Source of the DNA: Mesorhizobium plurifarium
GTDB taxonomy: Bacteria; Pseudomonadota; Alphaproteobacteria; Rhizobiales; Rhizobiaceae
Direction: 5' to 3'
DNA: 64,000 bases
Assembly (NCBI GenBank): GCA_000824785.1
Contig: CCNB01000007.1
Coordinates: 186,165-250,164 of the forward strand
The notes under the pieces were generated by a model. That model ran no database searches. It was given only the letters and a program-made list of their open reading frames with translations, and had not been told where the DNA came from. Both the position numbers and the translations under genes were made by a program. Of the stretch, positions 34,618-42,580 are shown piece by piece; position 1 is the stretch's first letter; every line of letters starts with the position of its first letter.

Positions 34618-35593
34618 AAGCGAGCAGGGATTGCGCGACGCTTTCGACGCCCGCCGCATCGAGCTTGTAGTGACGGTAGAGATGGGTCGGCGGCGCGATG
34701 AGGCTGTACTCGTCCTTGATGCCGTGCCGGACGAGCCGTGCGCCGCCGCCTTCCTCGGCCAGCACTTCGGCGACCGCGCCACCCAGACCACCAAGGATAT
34801 TGTGCTCCTCGACGGTGAGGATGATGCGCGACTTGCGCGCCGCCGCCATCACCGCCGCGCGGTCGAGCGGCTTGATCGTGTGCATGTCTATGAGGCCGAC
34901 GGAGTGGCCCTTGCCGTTCAAGGCCTCCATCGCCTGCTTGGCCGAGTGTACCGCCATGCCGCAGGCAATGATGGTGATGTCGTTGCCGATGCCGTGAACC
35001 ACCGCCTTGCCGAATTCGAACGGGGCGTCCTTGCCATAGACGGCCGGATCGTGGCCGCGCGAGATGCGGAAATAGATCGGCTGTGGATGATTGACGGAAG
35101 CGCGCAGCGCCGCGGCGAATTGCGGGCCGTCCGCGGTCGAGACGACAGTGAGGTCGGCGATCGAGCGCATGATGGCGATGTCTTCCGTCGCGTGATGCGA
35201 GGTGCCGTAGAAGCCGAGCGAGATGCCGGTGTGATGGCCGATCAGGCGGACCGGCTGCGCGCAATAGGCGACGTCCATGCGAATCTGCTCGCAGCAGAGC
35301 AGCGCCAGGAAGGAAGCGAAGGTCGCGACATAGGGCATGACCCCGGTCGTCGCCATGCCGGCCGCGGCCGAGACCATGTTCTGCTCGGAGATGCCGAACT
35401 GCGTGAAGCGTTCGGGAAAGCGCCGGGCAAAGCCGACAAGGCCGTTGGAGTGCTGCAGGTCGGCGGTGCCGGCAACGACCGGATGACCGGCTTCGGCAAG
35501 CTCGATCAGCGTGTCGGCCAAAGTCGCGAGCGAGGGCGCGCGCTTGTTGAGTTCGCGGTACTGCCAGCTGTCGGGATGCAGGGCCGCGCTCAT
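34616..35593 (-). CDS. Transketolase-like, C-terminal (PYR + TKC) subunit
   Basis: This 325-aa protein is the second half of a split transketolase or DXS-like enzyme. The ThDP-activating Glu lies in RFTQFGISEQNMVSAAAGMA (about 58-77), VRLIGHHTGISLG follows, and the C-terminal domain has VEEHNILGGLGGAV. Its stop lies at the right end of the palindromic repeat. The start overlaps the stop of the N-terminal subunit gene, so a 1:1 complex is expected. The two-carbon donor and acceptor are unknown; in rhizobia such split forms often sit in sugar-acid or polyol operons. Confidence 0.88.
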   Translation of the reverse strand: MSAALHPDSWQYRELNKRAPSLATLADTLIELAEAGHPVVAGTADLQHSNGLVGFARRFPERFTQFGISEQNMVSAAAGMATTGVMPYVATFASFLALLCCEQIRMDVAYCAQPVRLIGHHTGISLGFYGTSHHATEDIAIMRSIADLTVVSTADGPQFAAALRASVNHPQPIYFRISRGHDPAVYGKDAPFEFGKAVVHGIGNDITIIACGMAVHSAKQAMEALNGKGHSVGLIDMHTIKPLDRAAVMAAARKSRIILTVEEHNILGGLGGAVAEVLAEEGGGARLVRHGIKDEYSLIAPPTHLYRHYKLDAAGVESVAQSLLA

Positions 35594-36477
35594 TGCGCAC
35601 CTTCAAGGATCATGTCGCGGGCGCGTGCTTCGTCTTCCGGCGCGAGATAGCCGAGGTGCCAGCCGGGTTCGGTTTCCATATAGTCGATGCCCTTGCCCTT
35701 GACCGTTCTGGCGATGATGCAGCAGGGTTTTTCGCGGCCGGTATCGGCCTTGACCTTGCGCAGCAGGTTGGCGAGCGCGACGACGTCGTGGCCGTCGACC
35801 TCATGCACTTCCCAGCCGAAGGCGCGCCACTTCTCATCCAGCGGCTCGACCGCGGCGACGTCGTCGACCTTGCCGTCGAGCTGATAGCCGTTGCGATCGA
35901 CGATCGCGACGAGCTTGCCCAGCCGATGGGTGGCGGCGCTGATGGCGGCCTCCCATACCTGTCCTTCCTGCATCTCGCCATCGCCGAGCAGGACGAAGAC
36001 GTTGAAGTCCTTTCCGTGGAAGCGGCCGCCGAGCGCCATGCCGACGCCGTTGGAGAGGGCATGGCCGATCGAGCCGGAGCTGAAATCGACGCCGGGCACC
36101 TTGCGCATATCGGGGTGATCGCCAAGCGGGCTGCCGAGGCGGGTGTAGTCGTCGAGCCAGGAGCGGTCGAAGAAGTCGAGGTCGGCGAGGATCGGGAACT
36201 GGCCGACCGCCGCATGGCCCTTGCCCATCAGGAAGCGGTCGCGATCAGGCCAGCCCGGCTCGCCACGGCGCAGCCGCATCGTGTCGTAGTAGAGCGTCGA
36301 GAAGATCTCGGCGCAGGAGAAGACCGACGAGTAGTGGCCGACCTTGGCGATCGAAATCAGCCTGATCGTTTCCAGCCGCACGAAGCGCGCGCGCTCGCGC
36401 AGGCGGGCAGCCTGTTCGTCCGATATCCCGTCATTGCCGCTGTTGCTCGGCCACCGGCTCGCGCCTGAGGACGCCAT
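35590..36477 (-). CDS. Transketolase-like, N-terminal (PP) subunit
   Basis: This 295-aa protein carries the pyrophosphate-binding half. GKGHAAVGQFPILADLDFF, SGSIGHALSNGVGMALG, and the ThDP motif GDGEMQEGQVWEAAISAATH...IVDRNGYQ (GDG to Asn about 28 residues) are all present, as is the late VKGKGIDYMET. It begins the leftward split-transketolase operon. It is divergent from the class III aminotransferase at 36582 across a spacer with an inverted operator repeat. Confidence 0.88.
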   Translation of the reverse strand: MASSGASRWPSNSGNDGISDEQAARLRERARFVRLETIRLISIAKVGHYSSVFSCAEIFSTLYYDTMRLRRGEPGWPDRDRFLMGKGHAAVGQFPILADLDFFDRSWLDDYTRLGSPLGDHPDMRKVPGVDFSSGSIGHALSNGVGMALGGRFHGKDFNVFVLLGDGEMQEGQVWEAAISAATHRLGKLVAIVDRNGYQLDGKVDDVAAVEPLDEKWRAFGWEVHEVDGHDVVALANLLRKVKADTGREKPCCIIARTVKGKGIDYMETEPGWHLGYLAPEDEARARDMILEGAQ

Positions 36478-36517
36478 GGTCGATCTCCTCCATTTCCGTT
36501 TATCTGAACCCTCGACA

Positions 36518-36537
36518 ACTTATAAGTTATAAGATAT
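36518..36537. promoter_or_regulatory. Tandem TTATAAG/TATCTTATAA operator in the divergent spacer
   Basis: ACTTATAAGTTATAAGATAT contains two overlapping TTATAAG units and the TATATCTTATA-type motif in reverse. It is centred about 50 bases from both divergent starts (36477 and 36582), so a single regulator could control both. Confidence 0.55.
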
Positions 36538-36581
36538 TTGGTTGAGCCGCAAGAACAATCATTCGCCCTAGGGAACAGGAA

Positions 36582-37949
36582 ATGCTGCACAATTCGGCTC
36601 GGGCCATCGACATGAGCCTCCATCTGCATTCGCAGACGGACCCGCGACGGCACGAGCAGGACGGGCCGTTGATCGTCTCCGGCGGCGACGGCGTCTATGT
36701 GCGCGACGATGCCGGAAACCGCTATATCGAAGGCATGGCCGGGCTATGGACGGCATCGCTCGGGTTCAACGATCAGAGGCTGGCCGCAGCCGCGGCCGCC
36801 CAATTCGCCAAGCTCGCCAACTACCACACCTTCAATCATCGTTCGAACGAGCCTTGCATCGATCTGATCGAACAGCTCGCGGCGGTCTCTCCCATTTCAT
36901 CGTGCAAGATATTCCTCGCCAATTCCGGGTCGGAAGCCAACGATTCCATGATCAAGCTCGCCTGGTACTATCAGGCGGCGCGCGGCAAGCCAGAGAAGCG
37001 CCGCATCATCAGCCGCAACGGCGCCTTCCATGGCAGCACGGTGATGGGCGCGGTGCTGAGCGGCCTGCCGCATATGCACCGCTCGTTCGGCATGAACACC
37101 GACGACATCCTTTATGCCGGCAAGCCGCATTTCTACCGCGAAGGGCAGGAGGGCGAGAGCGAGCAGGCGTTCGCCGACCGGCTGATCGCCGAGCTGGAGG
37201 CGATGATCCTTGCCGCCGGCCCCGACACGATCGCCGCGATGATCGCCGAGCCGGTTATGGGGGCGGGCGGTGTCATCGTGCCGCCGACGGGTTATTTTCC
37301 TAAACTGCGCCAACTGCTCGACAAGCACGACATCCTGCTTCTGGCCGACGAGGTGGTCTGCGGCTTCGGCCGCACCGGCAACTGGTTCGGCAGCCAGACT
37401 TTCGGCTTCAAGCCCGATATGTTCTCGGTCGCCAAGGGCCTGTCCTCCGGCTATCTGCCGATCGCGGCGGTGGTCGTGTCTGACGCGCTCTATCAGGCGA
37501 TCGCCGACGAGGGGCACCGCAACGGCGTCTTCGGGCACGGCTTCACCTATTCGGGCCATCCCGTCGCCTCGGCCGTCGCGGCGGAAGCGTTGCGCATCTA
37601 TCACGAGATCGACGTCGTCGGCCATGCCCGAACTCTCGGCGCCCGGATGCTGGAAAAGCTGCGCGATGCGCTTGCCGATCATCCGATGGTCGGTGAGATC
37701 CGCGGCGTTGGCCTGCTTGCCGGCGTCGAGCTGGTCGCCGACCGACGCAAGAAACAGGGCTTTCCGGCCGAGGCCAGGGTTGGCGCGCAGGTCGAACGCG
37801 CCTGCCGGGCCCGCGGCATCATCCTGCGCAACATGGGAGACGTGCTGGCGCTCTGCCCGCCTTACATCATCGAGCCGGGCCAGATCGACGAACTCGTCCG
37901 CGCGCTTTTCCTCGCCATCGAAGACACAAGGGAGAGCCTCTCGCTCTGA
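36582..37949 (+). CDS. Class III (omega/aspartate-family) aminotransferase
   Basis: This 455-aa fold-type I transaminase has the N-terminal RYIEGMAGLWTASLGF segment, the PLP-phosphate loop LANSGSEANDSMIKL, the ring-contacting DEVVCGFGRTG, and Schiff-base lysine K285 in SVAKGLSSGYLP. Family members use omega-amino acids, putrescine, taurine or beta-alanine with pyruvate. AGGAA lies just before the ATG at 36582. It is followed after 12-42 bases by a succinate-semialdehyde-dehydrogenase-like enzyme, the usual amine-to-aldehyde-to-acid pairing. It is similar to the enzyme at 46933. Confidence 0.9.
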   Translation: MLHNSARAIDMSLHLHSQTDPRRHEQDGPLIVSGGDGVYVRDDAGNRYIEGMAGLWTASLGFNDQRLAAAAAAQFAKLANYHTFNHRSNEPCIDLIEQLAAVSPISSCKIFLANSGSEANDSMIKLAWYYQAARGKPEKRRIISRNGAFHGSTVMGAVLSGLPHMHRSFGMNTDDILYAGKPHFYREGQEGESEQAFADRLIAELEAMILAAGPDTIAAMIAEPVMGAGGVIVPPTGYFPKLRQLLDKHDILLLADEVVCGFGRTGNWFGSQTFGFKPDMFSVAKGLSSGYLPIAAVVVSDALYQAIADEGHRNGVFGHGFTYSGHPVASAVAAEALRIYHEIDVVGHARTLGARMLEKLRDALADHPMVGEIRGVGLLAGVELVADRRKKQGFPAEARVGAQVERACRARGIILRNMGDVLALCPPYIIEPGQIDELVRALFLAIEDTRESLSL

Positions 37950-37991
37950 GGCTTGGCTGCCATGACAATCACCATCAGACAGGACAAAAGC

Positions 37992-39425
37992 ATGTATCCG
38001 GAGATCGGGCTTTTCATCGACGGCAATTGGGGTCCGGCCGCCGGCGGCAAGACGCTCGAGGTGCGCAACCCGGCCACCAACGAAGTCATCGGCTCGGTTG
38101 CGATGGCAGGCACTGCCGATCTCGACCGAGCGCTCGCAGCGGCCGAACGCGGCTTCAAGGTGTGGCGCAAGGTCTCGGCCTTCGAGCGCGGCAAGGTGAT
38201 CCGCGAAGCCGCGCGGCTGATGCGCGAGCGTGCGGGCAGGATCGCCAGCCTGCTCAGCCTCGAACAGGGCAAGCCGCTGGGCGAGGCGACGATCGAGGTC
38301 TTGGCCTCGGCCGATATCCTCGACTGGTTCGCGGAGGAAGGGCGCCGCACCTACGGCCGTATCGTGCCGGCGAGAGCCAGCAACGTCCATCAGCTGGTCG
38401 TGCGCGAGCCGGTCGGGCCGGTCGCGGCGTTCACGCCGTGGAACTTCCCGGTCTCGCAGACGATCCGCAAGATCGGCGCGGCGCTCGCCACCGGATGCTC
38501 GATCATCGTCAAGCCGCCGGAAGAGACTCCCGCTTCGCCCGCCTGCCTCGCCGACGCCTTCAAGGATGCCGGGCTTCCCGACGGCGTGCTCAACCTCGTC
38601 TACGGCAACCCGCCGGAGATTTCGAGCTACCTGATCCCGCATCCGGTGATCCGGAAAGTGTCCTTCACCGGCTCCGTTCCCGTCGGCAAGCAACTTGCGG
38701 CGCTCGCGGGACAGCATATGAAGCGCGTGACCATGGAGCTCGGCGGACATGCGCCGGCGATCGTCTTCGACGACGCCGATCTCGACAGCGCGGCGAGCCT
38801 GCTGGCGGCGGCCAAGTTCCGCAATGGCGGCCAGGTCTGCGTCTCGCCGACGCGTTTCCTTGTCCAGGAGAAATCCTATGCGCCGTTCCTCGACAAGCTC
38901 GTCGGCCATGCGCGCGCGATGAAGGTCGGCGACGGGCTGACTGAGGGCACCCGCATGGGGCCATTGGTCAATGAACGGCGGCTGCAAGCCGTCGAGGCGA
39001 TGATTTCCGAAGCGGTGGCTGAGGGCGCAAAGATCGAGACCGGAGGCAAGCGCATCGGCAACAAGGGCGCCTTCTTCGAGCCGACCGTGCTCAGCGATCT
39101 CAGCCCCGGCATGCGCATCATGAACGAGGAGCCGTTCGGCCCGGTGGCGCTGGTGATGCCGTTCGCGACGTTCGACGAGGCGGTGGCCGAGGCAAACCGG
39201 CTGCCTTACGGGCTCGCGGCTTACGCCTTCACCCGTTCGCTGAAGACGGCGACCGAGCTTGGCGCCGAGATCGAGACCGGCATGCTGACGACGAACCATC
39301 TCGGCCTGGCGCTGCCGGAGGTGCCGTTCGGCGGCGTGAAGGATAGCGGCTACGGTTCCGAAGGCGGCTCGGAAGCGCTGGAGGCCTATCTCGTCACCAA
39401 GTTCATCAGCCAGGCCGGATTCTAG
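37992..39425 (+). CDS. Aldehyde dehydrogenase, succinate-semialdehyde dehydrogenase-like
   Basis: This 477-aa ALDH opens with [13 protein letters not shown]. The substrate-pocket [20 protein letters not shown], general base E249 (MELGGH) and nucleophile C283 (GGQVCVSP), 34 residues apart, are intact, as is [11 protein letters not shown] near the end. The ATG at 37992 is supported by AGGACA 7 bases upstream and by family length; an ATG at 37962 would add ten residues. It probably oxidises the semialdehyde made by the aminotransferase at 36582. Confidence 0.9.
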   Translation: MYPEIGLFIDGNWGPAAGGKTLEVRNPATNEVIGSVAMAGTADLDRALAAAERGFKVWRKVSAFERGKVIREAARLMRERAGRIASLLSLEQGKPLGEATIEVLASADILDWFAEEGRRTYGRIVPARASNVHQLVVREPVGPVAAFTPWNFPVSQTIRKIGAALATGCSIIVKPPEETPASPACLADAFKDAGLPDGVLNLVYGNPPEISSYLIPHPVIRKVSFTGSVPVGKQLAALAGQHMKRVTMELGGHAPAIVFDDADLDSAASLLAAAKFRNGGQVCVSPTRFLVQEKSYAPFLDKLVGHARAMKVGDGLTEGTRMGPLVNERRLQAVEAMISEAVAEGAKIETGGKRIGNKGAFFEPTVLSDLSPGMRIMNEEPFGPVALVMPFATFDEAVAEANRLPYGLAAYAFTRSLKTATELGAEIETGMLTTNHLGLALPEVPFGGVKDSGYGSEGGSEALEAYLVTKFISQAGF

Positions 39426-39440
39426 TGTCTTCCGCTTGGG

Positions 39441-40139
39441 TTAGGCGAAAATCTCGGTGTGTTGCTCGAGCTGCAGCCGGGTGCGGCGGATATGGCCGTA
39501 GAGGATGAGGCCGGCCTGTTCGCCGTCGCGCCGCTTCAGCGCCTCGAGGATCAGCCGATGCTCGTGATGCACCGCCGCCATGCCGGCCTTGCCGACCGAT
39601 GCGGCGAAAGCGCGCCGGTATTGCTGGGTGGTGTTCCAGAATTTGTGGATCATCTGGGCGAGCTGCGGCATGCGCGCGCCTTCATAGCTCAGGAGATGAA
39701 ACTCGCGGTCGAGCTGCAGGAACTCGTCGATGCTGCCGGCGGCCTCGATGCGCGAGACGAGGTCTTCCAGGCGCGCAAGCGTTTCGGGCGAAAGGTTGGC
39801 GCTGCTTTCGGAAAGCGCCAGCGGCTCCAGCCGCTCGCGGATCTTGTAGATCTCGATGCACTCGGCGCGGTCGAGCTTGGAAATCCAGGCGCCGCTGTTG
39901 GGCACGAGGATGACCAGCCCTTCGCTTTCCAGTTGCCGGAGCGCCTCGCGCACGGGGATGCGGCTGATGCCGTATTCTTCGGCGAGCTCTTCCTGGCGGA
40001 CGCGGCTGCCCGGCCGCAGCCGCCCCGACAGGATGGCGTCGCGCAGCGCATCGGTGACGCGGCCGCTGGCCAGGGCGGCGCCGTTGCCTTCGGTTCCGCC
40101 GCTTGCGCGTCTGCCGGCCATGATCTCAATTCCCCGCAT
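39441..40139 (-). CDS. GntR-family regulator, FCD subfamily (SRIPVREA class)
   Basis: This 232-aa regulator has recognition helix YGISRIPVREALRQL at about 56-70, the same class as the regulator at 4218, and an FCD domain with LDREFHLLSY (Asp and His ligands) and late HHEHR. It lies 63 bases downstream of the VOC gene on the same strand, so both are probably co-transcribed from the spacer at 40758-40889, which holds a pair of GTATCCAA sites. It is the best candidate to bind the ATTGGATAC pairs at 40790, 44808 and 48394. Confidence 0.88.
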   Translation of the reverse strand: MRGIEIMAGRRASGGTEGNGAALASGRVTDALRDAILSGRLRPGSRVRQEELAEEYGISRIPVREALRQLESEGLVILVPNSGAWISKLDRAECIEIYKIRERLEPLALSESSANLSPETLARLEDLVSRIEAAGSIDEFLQLDREFHLLSYEGARMPQLAQMIHKFWNTTQQYRRAFAASVGKAGMAAVHHEHRLILEALKRRDGEQAGLILYGHIRRTRLQLEQHTEIFA

Positions 40140-40202
40140 GGTGTTGATCCCCAGGATGTTAGTGCATCGGCGAGCAGGTGGGAATCGGCACGAACCGGCC
40201 GC

Positions 40203-40757
40203 TCACAGGTGAGGGCTGGCCGGATGCCAGAGCCGGCGATCCGTCCCGCGCTCATAGGCCTTGCCCTCGGGGAAGGAGACCAGCTCCAGCTGCATGCCCC
40301 AGGGACTCAGGAAATAAACCCAGCTCTGACCGGCGCTCGGCCCCTCGGTGCGCACCGTCGGCTCGCCGAGCACGCGCACGCCATGCGATCGGAGATAGGC
40401 GACTGCATCATCGATATCGTCGACGTAGAAGGCGAGATGATGCCCGCCGACATCGCTGTTCCTGGGCTGGACGCCGTCCTGGTCCGGCGCGGAATATTCG
40501 AAGATCTCGAAATTGGAGCCGTGTCGGCAGCGCAGGAATTTGAGCCGCTTCATCACTGTACGGGGATGGACGTTGAGATGGGTTTCCATCCAGTCTCCGT
40601 CGGACCGGAAAGGTCCGAGCTCATAGAAGGGCTCGCAGCCGATGACCCCGACGAAGAAACGGACGGCTTCGTCGAGATCGGGAACGGTGAAGCCGATATG
40701 ATCGGTGCCGCGCAGGCCCGGAAGGCCGTTGCCGGCATGGGTGGTTTCATGAAGCAT
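40203..40757 (-). CDS. VOC-family (glyoxalase/dioxygenase fold) protein
   Basis: This 184-aa two-module VOC protein has first module GLRGTDHIGFTVPDLDEAVRFFVGVIG with a metal-position His and second module VGGHHLAFYVDDIDDAVAYL with His and later Glu in WGMQLELVSFPEGK. The pattern with His-His-Glu is consistent with a glyoxalase- or dioxygenase-like metal site. The start is the ATG at 40757. It is divergent from the class IV aminotransferase and immediately upstream of the GntR gene. The substrate is unknown. Confidence 0.82.
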   Translation of the reverse strand: MLHETTHAGNGLPGLRGTDHIGFTVPDLDEAVRFFVGVIGCEPFYELGPFRSDGDWMETHLNVHPRTVMKRLKFLRCRHGSNFEIFEYSAPDQDGVQPRNSDVGGHHLAFYVDDIDDAVAYLRSHGVRVLGEPTVRTEGPSAGQSWVYFLSPWGMQLELVSFPEGKAYERGTDRRLWHPASPHL

Positions 40758-40789
40758 TGCTGGTCCGGCATCTATGATCCGATATGACC

Positions 40790-40861
40790 GTATCCAACAT
40801 GCGGCAATTGGCAAGAAAATTAGCGGATCTGGCCGAATAAATCCGCCAGATTGTATCCAAT
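40790..40861 (-). promoter_or_regulatory. Pair of ATTGGATAC operators, 63 bp apart
   Basis: GTATCCAAC (40790-40798) and GTATCCAAT (40853-40861, extended TTGTATCCAAT) lie in the same orientation exactly 63 bases apart, in the spacer between the divergent VOC (start 40757) and class IV aminotransferase (start 40890). The same spacing (62-63) recurs at 44808/44870 and 48394/48457. Confidence 0.62.
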
Positions 40862-40889
40862 GATAGGCTCGACATCTGTGGAGGATTTC

Positions 40890-41810
40890 ATGACAGACAG
40901 GACCGCTTACGATCCGGCGTTGGGCATAGCCTATGTCAACGGCAGCTATATGCCGCTCGCGGAGGCTGCCGTTCCGATCACCGACCGCGGCTTCGTGCGG
41001 TCCGATGCGACCTATGACGTCACCCATGTCTGGAAAGGCCGTTTCTTCAGGCTCGACGACCATATCGAGCGCTTCCTGGCCTCGATGCGCGGCCTGCGCA
41101 TGAGCCTGCCGCTGTCCAAGGCCGAGATAGCAGACATCCTGGTCGAATGCGTTCGCCGGACCGGGCTTCGCGATGCCTATGTGCAGATGACCTGCACGCG
41201 TGGCGTACCGCCAGCCGGCACCCGCGACCCCAGGCTCTGCCAGAACCGGTTCTATGCTTTCGCGCAACCCTTCGTCTGGATCGCCAATGACGAGCAGCGC
41301 CGCGACGGGCTGAAGATGGTGGTGAGTTCGGTGCAGCGCATCCCGCCCGAATCGCTCGATCCGCGCCTGAAGAACTTCCACTGGCTCGACCTGACGATGG
41401 GCATCTTCGAGGCCTATGACCAGGATGCCATCGTCGCCGTGCTCAACGACGGCAAGGGCAACGTCACCGAAGGCGCCGGCTTCAACATCTTCGCGGTGAA
41501 GGGCAACGTCATCACGACACCGGACCGCGGCGTCTTCGAGGGCATGACTCGCCGCACCGTGATCGAGCTGGCCGGCGAAGCGGGCGTTACCTGCGAGGTG
41601 CGGCCGCTGCCGATCGAGGAATTGCGCGAGGTCGACGAGATCTTCATCTCGAGCTCCGCCGGCGGCATCATGCCGGTGACGATGCTCGATGGCCGCATCT
41701 ACGGCAACGGCAAGCCCGGCCCGATCACCAACCGCATCCACGATCTCTACTGGGCCGCGCACAGGGAAGGGCCGCTTTGCACCCTCGTCGACTACGGAGC
41801 GGCGGCATGA
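40890..41810 (+). CDS. Class IV aminotransferase (branched-chain / D-amino acid transaminase-like)
   Basis: This 306-aa fold-type IV PLP enzyme has the opening AYVNGSYMPLAEAAVPITDRGF, lysine K161 in LDPRLKNFHWLDL, the GNVTEGAGFNIF phosphate-site segment and FISSSAGGIMPVTMLDG. This is the IlvE/Dat family; the exact amino acid and stereochemistry are not clear. GGAGG sits just before the ATG at 40890; an upstream TTG at 40851 lies within the operator and is rejected. It is followed by an overlapping SDR gene. Confidence 0.88.
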   Translation: MTDRTAYDPALGIAYVNGSYMPLAEAAVPITDRGFVRSDATYDVTHVWKGRFFRLDDHIERFLASMRGLRMSLPLSKAEIADILVECVRRTGLRDAYVQMTCTRGVPPAGTRDPRLCQNRFYAFAQPFVWIANDEQRRDGLKMVVSSVQRIPPESLDPRLKNFHWLDLTMGIFEAYDQDAIVAVLNDGKGNVTEGAGFNIFAVKGNVITTPDRGVFEGMTRRTVIELAGEAGVTCEVRPLPIEELREVDEIFISSSAGGIMPVTMLDGRIYGNGKPGPITNRIHDLYWAAHREGPLCTLVDYGAAA

Positions 41811-42577
41811 GCGCCAAAGAGGCCGAGCGCGTCTTCCTGGTGACCGGCGGCACGCGCGGCATCGGCGCGGCCTGCGTCGAACGGCTGGCGGCGGATGGCG
41901 CGCGCGTCGTCTTTACCGGGCGCGACCGGGCCGCCGCCGATGATGTGATCGCCGCGGTTCCAGGCGCCGTCTTCGCCGCCGGCGACGCGACCAGCGAGGC
42001 CGACTGCAAGCGCGCGGTCGAGGTCGCGCTGGAGCTTGGCAAGGGGCGTATCGCCGGCCTGGTCAACAATGCCGGCGCCGGCGGGCGCGCCGCCTTCGAC
42101 CAGACGACGCTCGACGACTGGAACAGGACGATGACGGCCAACGCCACCTCGGCCTATCTGTTCACGCGTCATGCCTTGGCAGGTCTGCGGGCCGCGCGCG
42201 GCGCCGTGGTGACGATCTCGTCGGTGGCCGGTCTGGTCGGCGAGGAGGGGCTTGCGATCTACACCGCCTCAAAGGCGGCGCTGATCGGCCTCACACAAGC
42301 GCTGGCACTCGAATACGGCTCGGAGGTGCGCTTCAACGCCGTCTGCCCGGGTCAGATCGCCACGCAGATGATGGCAAAGACGCTGGCCATTCCTGGCCGG
42401 CGCGAGAAGCTGGAAAAGCGCATTCCCGCGGCGCGCCTCGGCACACCGGAAGATGTCGCCGAGGCGGTCGGCTGGCTGCTCTCTCCCGCCGCGGGCTTCG
42501 TCAACGGCGCGGTGCTCAGCGTCGACGGCGGCGAGACCGCCGGCTTCATGACGCCGCGCGACGATCCGCAGGCCTGA
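41807..42577 (+). CDS. SDR-family oxidoreductase
   Basis: This 256-aa classical SDR has TGGTRGIG at about 12-19, NNAG near 87, a Ser in TISSVAG, and catalytic YTASK. It is overlapped by the aminotransferase stop (ATGA) and thus co-expressed with it. It ends 3 bases before the convergent fused E1 gene. It may oxidise or reduce the hydroxy/keto acid linked to the transaminase. Confidence 0.88.
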   Translation: MSAKEAERVFLVTGGTRGIGAACVERLAADGARVVFTGRDRAAADDVIAAVPGAVFAAGDATSEADCKRAVEVALELGKGRIAGLVNNAGAGGRAAFDQTTLDDWNRTMTANATSAYLFTRHALAGLRAARGAVVTISSVAGLVGEEGLAIYTASKAALIGLTQALALEYGSEVRFNAVCPGQIATQMMAKTLAIPGRREKLEKRIPAARLGTPEDVAEAVGWLLSPAAGFVNGAVLSVDGGETAGFMTPRDDPQA

Positions 42578-42580
42578 CTT

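Noticed and set aside
36897-39299. 800-codon minus-strand open frame
   Set aside because: Antisense to the class III aminotransferase and aldehyde dehydrogenase, whose catalytic residues are intact; the antisense product is Arg/Asp/Gly-rich without a fold.
40851-40889. TTG start at 40851 for the class IV aminotransferase
   Set aside because: It lies within the GTATCCAAT operator copy; the ATG at 40890 with GGAGG is better.
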